Source: Syntrophaceae bacterium UBA1062 (GTDB taxonomy: Bacteria; Desulfobacterota; Desulfomonilia; UBA1062). Taken from it: a DNA stretch of 5,075 nucleotides. The notes beneath the pieces are model-generated. The model was not told where the DNA came from and searched no databases. It was given only the letters and a program-made list of their open reading frames with translations. Every line of letters starts with the position of its first letter. The stretch's first letter is position 1. Positions 1 through 5,075 of this stretch are shown one piece after another. The stretch covers positions 1 through 5,075 of the forward strand of contig DCDF01000137.1 in the NCBI GenBank assembly GCA_002316295.1. Direction: 5' to 3'. The position numbers and the translations under genes were made by a program.

Positions 1-2
1 GA

Positions 3-440
3 GGTTATTGCCTTTCTTCACTGGAAAACGTGGCGTTGTGGCATGAGCGTGACATCAGCCATTCGAGCGTCGAGCGTGTGATCGCCCCCGATGCGACGAT
101 CGTGCTGGATTTCGCCCTTGCCCGGCTGGCCGGGGTGATCGGCGGCCTCGTGGTCTATCCCGAGAACATGCAGAGGAACATCGACCTCACCAGAGGGCTC
201 TGGCATTCACAGGGAGTTCTGCTCGCACTGGTGGACAGAGGCATCGCCAGAGATACCGCCTACCAGTGGGTTCAGCGCAATGCACTGAAGGTCTGGGAGA
301 ACAAGGGGGATTTCAAGAGCCTTCTGCTCGGCGATGAGGACATCGTGAGGACGCTCGGGGCCGATTCCATTGAAAACCTGTTTGATCTCTCGCATCACCT
401 GCGGTATGTAGATCATATATTTGAAAGGGTGTTTCCATGA
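3..440 (+). CDS. purB: Adenylosuccinate lyase, C-terminal third (5' end outside window)
   Basis: Adenylosuccinate lyase is a cytoplasmic homotetrameric fumarase/aspartase-superfamily enzyme. It releases fumarate from SAICAR and from adenylosuccinate, two steps of purine synthesis. The frame is open from base 3 and reads GYCLSSLENVALWHERDISH, then SSVERV; this ENVALWHERDISHSS block is highly characteristic of bacterial PurB. About 145 residues are visible against roughly 430 in the full protein. The visible part is the end of the central helical domain plus the ADSL C-terminal domain (fragment residues ~65-145, from GLWHSQGVLLAL to YVDHIFERVFP). The catalytic signature loop (SSAMPHKRNP type) would lie upstream, outside the window. 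A GTG at base 30 is internal, not a start, because homology continues upstream to the window edge. The stop codon overlaps the pyrE start (ATGA), indicating translational coupling. The C-terminus looks intact. Identification is by recognised motifs and is very secure. Confidence 0.96.
   Translation, partial: GYCLSSLENVALWHERDISHSSVERVIAPDATIVLDFALARLAGVIGGLVVYPENMQRNIDLTRGLWHSQGVLLALVDRGIARDTAYQWVQRNALKVWENKGDFKSLLLGDEDIVRTLGADSIENLFDLSHHLRYVDHIFERVFP
423..429 (+). promoter_or_regulatory. Ribosome binding site for pyrE
   Basis: The purine-rich stretch GAAAGGG lies seven bases before the ATG at 437, inside the end of purB. It supports 437 over the in-frame ATG at 443 as the start of pyrE. It is a plausible but not perfect Shine-Dalgarno match; the 4-base stop/start overlap would also allow re-initiation by ribosomes finishing purB. 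Confidence 0.5.
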
Positions 441-970
441 ACATGAGAGAGGAGCTTCTGGGAATCGTCCGGCGCGACGCGGTCAGGTTCGGCAAATTCA
501 TCCTCGCGTCAGGAAAAGAATCGGACCTCTACGTTGACCTGAGAAAGGTGACGCTGCAACCGAGGGCGGCCTTCCTGATCGGATCGATCATTTACGAGAT
601 GATAAAGGACAGGGGCATACAGGCGATTGGCGGCATGTCCATCGGCGCGGATCCCATAGCAACGGCAGCAAGCATGGTGGCGTATCAGAACGGCATGGAG
701 ACCGTGGCGTTCCTCGTGAGGAAAGAAAAAAAAGAGCACGGCACAAGAAATTTGGTCGAAGGGCCGATAGAGAAGGGATACAAGGCCGTGATCGTCGAGG
801 ACGTCATCACCACCGGTTCCAGTACCGTCACCGCGATCCGGCATGCCGAAGGTGAGGGAATGAGGATTGATATGGTCATCGGTGTCCTGGACAGAATGGA
901 AGGGGGAAAAAGCACCATCGAATCACTGGGGTACGAGGTGCGTACCATTTTATCGAGAGAAGATCTCTGA
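437..970 (+). CDS. pyrE: Orotate phosphoribosyltransferase
   Basis: PyrE is a cytoplasmic, normally dimeric enzyme. It joins orotate to PRPP to make orotidine 5'-monophosphate, the fifth step of de novo pyrimidine synthesis. The 177-residue product has the type I phosphoribosyltransferase layout. An N-terminal hood segment contains ILASGKESDLYVDLRK (residues 22-37). The mobile catalytic loop RKEKKEHG (95-102) carries R95, K96, K99 and H101, which line up with the catalytic loop residues of E. coli PyrE. The PRPP-binding motif VIVEDVITTGSS (118-129) has the paired acidic residues E121 and D122. It is shorter than E. coli PyrE (213 residues) but typical of the compact form found in many other bacteria and archaea. 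The start at 437 overlaps the purB stop by 4 bases and has a GAAAGGG upstream. The next gene begins within 0-6 bases of the stop. Codon 95 onward includes a run of eight A bases (726-733) inside the catalytic loop. All expected active-site residues are present. Confidence 0.95.
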   Translation: MNMREELLGIVRRDAVRFGKFILASGKESDLYVDLRKVTLQPRAAFLIGSIIYEMIKDRGIQAIGGMSIGADPIATAASMVAYQNGMETVAFLVRKEKKEHGTRNLVEGPIEKGYKAVIVEDVITTGSSTVTAIRHAEGEGMRIDMVIGVLDRMEGGKSTIESLGYEVRTILSREDL

Positions 971-976
971 TTGTGC

Positions 977-2254
977 ATGAATTTGCGGATTTTTAGAAAC
1001 ACCATTGCTGGCGTCATTTTCTTGTCGTTCCTGTGGGCTGAGGTGGTTTCTGGGAGCGAGGAGGTTCCAGTCTCTCTGATCGGGATCAGGGACGGCACAT
1101 ACGCCGTGTGCGTCGACAAGTCGCTCCAGCGCCTGTATGTCTATAACGGCAGGAAGCAGGTTACGGCGATCCCCTGCTCGACGGGCATGAATCCCGGAGA
1201 CAAAAAGATCCAGGGCGATCGGCGTACTCCCGAGGGCATATACTTCTTCGAGAGGATCATTGAGGGGCATCGTCTTCCCGACATGTATGGATGGAGGGCG
1301 TACACACTGAACTATCCCAATTCCGTAGATCGGGCGCTCGGCAAGAACGGCAACGGGATCTGGATACATGGGAGGGCGATCCCGCTGGAGCCCCGGGACA
1401 CCAAGGGGTGCGTCTCGCTGAACAACAGTGATCTGCAGGCGCTCGATCCCTACCTCTACCCCTATCATACCCCCATCATTACCCTCGAAAGCATGGTCAC
1501 CGTAGACGAGCAGAGCCTGGACGCCATGGAGGCTCTCTATCGCGGATTTGTCGGAAAATGGATCAATGCCTGGCAGGAAAAGGACATCGGCACGTACCGG
1601 GCATGCTATTCCTCAAAGTTTCATGATTCCCTCAAGAACCAGCAGCTCGACGAGTACATCGCTCAGAAAGAGACGACATTCTCCCGCTACAAGTTCATTT
1701 CCATCTTCACGCATGGGCTGAGCATCGTCGGGACCAATAACTATGTGCTCTGCTTTTTCCTCATGGATTACTCGGGCGATCATTTTCAGAGTTCCGGAGT
1801 CAAATACGTGTATCTGGAAAACGGTTCCGAAGGCCCGAAGATCATTGCCGAGGAGTTCACGCCCCTGCAGAAGGCCCCGACATGGGCGGCTGCTTCGGAG
1901 GAGATGAAGGAGCAGCAGAACGCGGCCGTGCTGGAGTTCCTGGACGTTTGGCGCGGACACTGGGAAAAGAAGGACCTCGATTCAATGAAAGATCTCTACC
2001 TCGAATCGTTTCCGGACCGAGAAAACTATTTTGCCACAAAGCAGAAAAATCTCGACTCTTACCGGTCGGTCAGTGTTGATCTCGATGAAGTTCAGATCCG
2101 GCGCAGCGGAGTGTATTGGACAATAACCGCAAAACAACGGTTTACCTCTGAGAGTTACGGAGATTTCGGGGAAAAGACGCTGATGCTCGTCAGCACTTCC
2201 CAGGGTTTTCGTGTCATCCAGGAGAGGTGGGAGAAGCTCGATGAAAACTCGTGA
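977..2254 (+). CDS. Exported L,D-transpeptidase-fold (YkuD) enzyme with two C-terminal NTF2-like domains, Csd6/Pgp2-like
   Basis: This is a predicted periplasmic peptidoglycan enzyme. Residues 1-~28 form a signal peptide with a hydrophobic core (IAGVIFLSFLW). The YkuD domain spans ~40-170. It has the RRTPEGIYFF segment, WIHG with catalytic-site H131, and DTKGCVSL with the presumed nucleophile C145. The residue before GC is Lys143, where many YkuD enzymes have His. Two similar ~100-residue domains follow (about 188-295 and 316-418). Each opens with an F-x-x-x-W...W-x-x-K-D pattern and ends in a strand followed by a Glu-rich E-x-F/W. They are NTF2-like, as in the C-terminal domain of Csd6. The family removes terminal D-Ala from muropeptide tetrapeptides (Helicobacter Csd6, Campylobacter Pgp2); other YkuD proteins form 3-3 cross-links or attach lipoproteins, so L,D-transpeptidase activity remains possible. 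The start is uncertain: TTG at 971 abuts the pyrE stop and sits 8 bases after GAGAGAAG, while ATG at 977 is the stronger codon; the proteins differ by two residues. The gene end overlaps the next start by 14 bases. The YkuD assignment is secure; the Csd6-type role is inferred from architecture and the csd4-like gene downstream. Confidence 0.88.
   Translation: MNLRIFRNTIAGVIFLSFLWAEVVSGSEEVPVSLIGIRDGTYAVCVDKSLQRLYVYNGRKQVTAIPCSTGMNPGDKKIQGDRRTPEGIYFFERIIEGHRLPDMYGWRAYTLNYPNSVDRALGKNGNGIWIHGRAIPLEPRDTKGCVSLNNSDLQALDPYLYPYHTPIITLESMVTVDEQSLDAMEALYRGFVGKWINAWQEKDIGTYRACYSSKFHDSLKNQQLDEYIAQKETTFSRYKFISIFTHGLSIVGTNNYVLCFFLMDYSGDHFQSSGVKYVYLENGSEGPKIIAEEFTPLQKAPTWAAASEEMKEQQNAAVLEFLDVWRGHWEKKDLDSMKDLYLESFPDRENYFATKQKNLDSYRSVSVDLDEVQIRRSGVYWTITAKQRFTSESYGDFGEKTLMLVSTSQGFRVIQERWEKLDENS
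2221..2236 (+). promoter_or_regulatory. Ribosome binding region deciding the start at 2241
   Basis: A purine-rich stretch with GGAGAGG (2221-2227) and GGGAG (2229-2233) lies within the end of the upstream coding region. The GGGAG copy is seven bases before the ATG at 2241, ideal Shine-Dalgarno spacing. It supports 2241 over the upstream in-frame GTG at 2211. Confidence 0.65.
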
Positions 2255-2948
2255 CCCATATCAGATCATTATCATGCGGCCGACAGGAGAAAGAGCGGTA
2301 ATGACCATACGGTCATTCTGGGTGAAGGTTTTCATCGCCGGCCTTGTCGCTCTGGTGGCCGTTCTCGTCATACTCTCCCTGTGGCTCGCAGATACCAGAA
2401 AACGTCTCGGAGAATCGAGGCATATAGCTGAGGTCCAAACAGGAGAACTGAAGGATCTGAACCTTCTTCTTACCCGCAAGGAAGAGGAGATCATTTCTCT
2501 GAAAAAGAAGCTCAGCATGAGCACGATTTACCAGTCTCTTCCGGATGCGGAAGATCCCGTTGCGGTGCCGGCTTCGGCCCAGGCGGGAGGGCGTGCGCCG
2601 GAAGCTCTCCCTCCGATCGCAGGGATAAAAGACCTTGCCCTGAACGAAAGCGTATTGAACTTCAGGATCGAGAACTCCATGCCGCCTGGCGAAGGCGCTG
2701 CGAGGGGGCGTCTCTTTGTTGTGTTCAAGAAGCAGGGGTCCGAAATCCCTCATCCAGCCTCAGCCATGAAGGACGGCGTCCCGACCGAGACAATGAGGGG
2801 TCTTCCCTTCACGATACGCAACTTCAAGCCTATGAATATACCTGTCCCGCAGGCAATGTCCGACTGGGAGAACCTCACCTTCTATATCTTTGACGACCAG
2901 GGGCGGATGAGGCTCTCAATGCCGCTGGACAGGAAAGAGATACAATAA
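2241..2948 (+). CDS. Membrane-anchored coiled-coil protein of unknown function, in a peptidoglycan-trimming operon
   Basis: I do not recognise a named family for this 235-residue protein. In order it shows: a short basic N-terminal segment with a strand-like IIIMRPTGERAVMTI (9-23); one strong transmembrane helix at ~28-50 (VKVFIAGLVALVAVLVILSL); a charged coiled coil at ~51-92 rich in Lys, Glu and Leu; a Pro/Ala/Gly linker at ~101-127; and a beta-rich domain at ~130-233 that includes LNFRIENS, GRLFVVFK, LPFTIRNF and LTFYIFDDQG. The expected topology is N-in with the coiled coil and C-terminal domain in the periplasm. The N-terminal plan (short strand, membrane helix, coiled coil) resembles that of some membrane-bound M23 endopeptidases and divisome proteins, but no HxxxD or HxH zinc motif or other catalytic signature is present. 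The start at 2241 is favoured by a GGGAG seven bases upstream and gives a 14-base overlap with the csd6-like gene. The csd4-like gene begins 11 bases after its stop. The location suggests a scaffold or localisation partner for the two flanking enzymes; this is inference only. Confidence 0.85.
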   Translation: MKTRDPYQIIIMRPTGERAVMTIRSFWVKVFIAGLVALVAVLVILSLWLADTRKRLGESRHIAEVQTGELKDLNLLLTRKEEEIISLKKKLSMSTIYQSLPDAEDPVAVPASAQAGGRAPEALPPIAGIKDLALNESVLNFRIENSMPPGEGAARGRLFVVFKKQGSEIPHPASAMKDGVPTETMRGLPFTIRNFKPMNIPVPQAMSDWENLTFYIFDDQGRMRLSMPLDRKEIQ

Positions 2949-2959
2949 GCGGGCTTCTC

Positions 2960-4396
2960 ATGATGCAACTCTCGAAAGCGATTGTAGCAGTAATATCACT
3001 CCTGTGGATTCCCCTGGCAGTACACGGGAGCCAGACCCACGAGGTGTTCTTCCAGGGGACAGACCACCGGCTGGACGTATACCGCATAAACGGCGAAGAA
3101 CCCGGGCCCACGCTCCTGATCATGGGGGGGATTCAGGGCGACGAACCGGGAGGCTATCTCGCAGCGGATCTCTACGTGGAGATGGGGCTCAGGAAGGGAA
3201 ATCTGATCGTCGTCCCCCGTGCGAATTTCTACTCGATTCTGGTCAACGATCGTGCGCCCAACGGCGACATGAACAGGAAGTTCGCCGAAACCCAGGCCTT
3301 TGATCCGGACAGCGAAGTGGTCAGGAAGATAAAGGAGCTCATGCACGAGGCGGACTATTTCCTCAATATGCATGACGGATCGGGTTTTTATCACCCGGAT
3401 TATATCGACCACCTGCGCAACCCCAAGCGCTATGGCCAGTCAATCATTACGGACACGGACCGGTACGTGACTCCGGATGGGACGGTGCACGATCTTGAAG
3501 CCATGGCCGAACGCGTCATCACGCAGGTCAACAGCGCAATCCACGAAAAGGGATACCACTTTCACTTCAACAACCACAGGACATCTTCTACCGACAGCCT
3601 TCACAAGGAGCAGCGCAAGTCCGCTACGTACTATATGCTCACCAAGCTCCACAAGCCGGCCTTTGCCAGCGAAACCTCCAAATCCATCCAGGATTTCCGG
3701 CAACGGGTGGTCTTTCAGACCATGGTGGTCAACGCCTTCATGAAAGAGATCGGGATCGAGCCGTCGCAGCCAAGCATCTATATCGATCCCCCCCGAATGG
3801 AGTACGCTCTCATTTCACTGAACCAGGGGCCTCCCATAGCCGTTCACGACCAGGAGCAGCTGGTGGTAAACCAGGGCGATACGCTTCAGGTGATCGATGT
3901 CAAATCGAACTACAGGAGGGGAGTGATCGCCGACGTGAAGGGCTACGGCCATATCAACGATACCGGCAAGACCATAACGATCAACGATTCCACCACCATC
4001 GACATCAGAAAAGACATGTTCCCTTGTGGTCTGGTCTTTGTGGAGGTCATCCCTCCGGCCAGGAACACCTGGCTGATCGTACAAACGAACGGCGCTTCCT
4101 ATGCCCTGGAGCCGGATGAGGCCCTCATTCTTGACAAAGGCGAGGTCCTCGTGATCAAAGAATTGATCTACCGGGGAACGACCAACCATGGGTTCGTGGT
4201 GAACTTCAAAGGCTTCGTCTCCAACTGGAACGACAATACCGGAGAAGACAGGGGATATGAAATACATACCGGAAAGCTCATGAGACGATATGCCGAAGTC
4301 ATTGATTCGTCGACCGAGAGATACCGGATATCGGTCATGAGGCGCAATACCCCCGTGGTCAACTTTTTCGTGGATTTGAGAGTGAACGCTCTGTGA
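2960..4396 (+). CDS. Exported M99-family zinc carboxypeptidase, Csd4/Pgp1-like
   Basis: This is a predicted periplasmic D,L-carboxypeptidase that would remove meso-diaminopimelate from peptidoglycan tripeptides to leave dipeptides. It has 478 residues (Helicobacter Csd4 is about 438). Residues 1-~23 form a signal peptide (AIVAVISLLWIPLAVHG). The M14-like catalytic domain runs ~28-268. Its zinc motif is GGIQGDEPGG, giving Q59 and E62, with the third ligand H138 in LNMHDG. The Gln in place of the usual His is the hallmark of Csd4/M99 and separates it from aspartoacylase/AstE enzymes (GGxHGxE). DMNRKF (103-108) matches the substrate-binding Asn-Arg segment of M14 enzymes, and E238 in ASETSK is a candidate general base. 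Two beta-rich segments follow (~272-355 and ~358-478), matching the middle barrel and Ig-like C-terminal domains of Csd4. Two adjacent ATGs (2960, 2963) are possible starts, and no strong Shine-Dalgarno is visible, so coupling to the upstream gene is likely. The stop overlaps the tsaD GTG by 4 bases. G7 (3124-3130) and C7 (3788-3794) runs lie in the gene. Family assignment is strong; substrate is inferred. Confidence 0.88.
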   Translation: MMQLSKAIVAVISLLWIPLAVHGSQTHEVFFQGTDHRLDVYRINGEEPGPTLLIMGGIQGDEPGGYLAADLYVEMGLRKGNLIVVPRANFYSILVNDRAPNGDMNRKFAETQAFDPDSEVVRKIKELMHEADYFLNMHDGSGFYHPDYIDHLRNPKRYGQSIITDTDRYVTPDGTVHDLEAMAERVITQVNSAIHEKGYHFHFNNHRTSSTDSLHKEQRKSATYYMLTKLHKPAFASETSKSIQDFRQRVVFQTMVVNAFMKEIGIEPSQPSIYIDPPRMEYALISLNQGPPIAVHDQEQLVVNQGDTLQVIDVKSNYRRGVIADVKGYGHINDTGKTITINDSTTIDIRKDMFPCGLVFVEVIPPARNTWLIVQTNGASYALEPDEALILDKGEVLVIKELIYRGTTNHGFVVNFKGFVSNWNDNTGEDRGYEIHTGKLMRRYAEVIDSSTERYRISVMRRNTPVVNFFVDLRVNAL

Positions 4397-5075
4397 ATAT
4401 CCTCGCCATAGAAACATCGTGCGACGAAACCGCCGCCGCGGTTGTGGATGACGGCGGGAGCATCCTTTCCAATATCGTCGCAAGCCAGATTCAGGACCAC
4501 GCGGCCTTCGGCGGGGTGGTTCCGGAAATCGCATCCCGCCGCCATACCGAGCTCATCGAGCCGGTGGTGCGGGAAGCGCTCGGCGAGGCAGGGCTGTCCG
4601 TTCACGACGTGGGCGCGGTAGCGGTCACCCAGGGTCCCGGTCTCGTCGGGGCTCTGCTGGTGGGCATCTCCTATGCGAAGGCGCTCGCCTATGGGCTCGA
4701 CGTTCCCCTGTGCGGCATTAACCATCTGGAAGGGCATCTCAGCGCGGCGAAGATCGGGCACGATCTTTCCTATCCTCACATCGGCATGGTCGTTTCCGGT
4801 GGGCATACTTCGCTGTACAAGGTCATGTCTCCCTCCTCCATCACCCAGATCGGGCAGACTCTGGACGACGCCGCCGGCGAGGCCTTTGACAAGGTCGCCA
4901 AGCTCCTTTTTCTCGGCTACCCAGGCGGAGTGGTCATTGAAGAGATCAGCCGGGACGCCGACCCCGAAGAAATCGAGTTTCCACGGCCGCTCATCAATGA
5001 TGAATCATACGATTTCAGCTTTTCCGGCCTCAAGACCGCGGTGCTGAACCGGGTGCTCAAGGAAGGAATTTTTGA
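4393..5075 (+). CDS. tsaD: tRNA N6-threonylcarbamoyladenosine (t6A37) synthase subunit TsaD, 3' end outside window
   Basis: TsaD is the catalytic subunit, with TsaB and TsaE, of the complex that transfers threonylcarbamoyl from TC-AMP to A37 of ANN-decoding tRNAs in the cytoplasm. It is an ASKHA-fold Kae1 protein. The visible 227 residues start MNILAIETSCDET, the canonical N-terminus. Then come VVPEIASRRH (42-51), QGPGLVGALLVG (80-91), NHLEGH (110-115) with metal-binding H111 and H115, VSGGHTSL (134-141), LDDAAGEAFDKVAK (157-170), GYPGG (175-179) and DFSFSGLKTAV (207-217). The full protein is usually ~335-345 residues, so about a third is missing past the window end. The start is the GTG at 4393, forming GTGA with the stop of the csd4-like gene. 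This is the only start giving the conserved N-terminus; no good Shine-Dalgarno is visible, so it probably relies on coupled translation. One small oddity is Val180 directly after GYPGG, where the family usually has Pro. No frameshift is seen. Confidence 0.96.
   Translation, partial: MNILAIETSCDETAAAVVDDGGSILSNIVASQIQDHAAFGGVVPEIASRRHTELIEPVVREALGEAGLSVHDVGAVAVTQGPGLVGALLVGISYAKALAYGLDVPLCGINHLEGHLSAAKIGHDLSYPHIGMVVSGGHTSLYKVMSPSSITQIGQTLDDAAGEAFDKVAKLLFLGYPGGVVIEEISRDADPEEIEFPRPLINDESYDFSFSGLKTAVLNRVLKEGIF

Noticed and set aside
971..976. TTG start for the Csd6-like gene directly after the pyrE stop
   Set aside because: Not excluded: GAGAGAAG at 955-962 is well spaced for it. The ATG at 977 was preferred by codon strength; the two differ by only two residues.
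2211..2240. Upstream GTG start extending the membrane protein by 10 residues
   Set aside because: The ATG at 2241 has a well-spaced GGGAG and a normal N-terminus; the extension would enlarge the overlap with the upstream gene to 44 bases with no better ribosome site.
2301..2316. Perfect 6-bp inverted repeat ATGACC-ATAC-GGTCAT early in the membrane protein gene
   Set aside because: Short stem, no U-tract, inside a coding region and not at a gene boundary; it is about what chance allows and there is no sign of an operator or terminator role.
2960..4396. Succinylglutamate desuccinylase or aspartoacylase as the identity of this gene
   Set aside because: Those are cytoplasmic, use His-x-x-Glu and lack a signal peptide and two extra beta domains; the Gln ligand, export signal and length fit M99/Csd4.
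3815..4534. Long antisense open frame (239 codons) and other long minus-strand frames such as 950-1468 and 4168-4806
   Set aside because: They lie antisense to well-supported genes, show no recognisable motifs or signal features, and are Arg/His/Pro-rich in the manner of frame shadows in GC-rich coding DNA.
4673..5047. Second + strand frame of 124 codons inside tsaD
   Set aside because: It overlaps conserved TsaD coding in another frame and its Ser/Arg/Pro-rich translation is typical of an out-of-frame reading.

Overview
The window is a single dense + strand operon from a Gram-negative bacterium. It holds six genes in the order purB (3' end), pyrE, a csd6-like L,D-transpeptidase-fold enzyme, an unrecognised membrane coiled-coil protein, a csd4-like M99 carboxypeptidase, and tsaD (5' part). 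Neighbouring genes overlap by 4 to 14 bases or are separated by at most 11, so there is no intergenic space for a promoter or terminator. No RNA genes, mobile elements, CRISPR arrays or origins were seen.

The flanks are housekeeping genes: purine synthesis (PurB), pyrimidine synthesis (PyrE) and tRNA t6A37 modification (TsaD). Between them, at about 977-4396, is a three-gene envelope module. Its first gene encodes an exported YkuD-fold enzyme with two C-terminal NTF2-like repeats, the architecture of Helicobacter Csd6 / Campylobacter Pgp2. Its third gene encodes an exported metallopeptidase with the unusual Gln-x-x-Glu...His zinc site of Helicobacter Csd4 / Campylobacter Pgp1. In those organisms the two enzymes act in sequence: Csd6 trims muropeptide tetrapeptides to tripeptides, and Csd4 trims tripeptides to dipeptides. 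Together they are needed for helical cell shape. The second gene of the module encodes a single-pass membrane protein with a coiled coil and a periplasmic beta-rich domain. I could not assign it to a named family; its position suggests a scaffold or partner for the two enzymes.

The organism is inferred, not proven. The moderately high GC content (by eye somewhat above 50%) argues against typical AT-rich Campylobacterota. A Csd4/Csd6 pair together with this kind of gene order fits a deltaproteobacterial (Desulfobacterota-like) lineage, possibly one with curved or helical cells.
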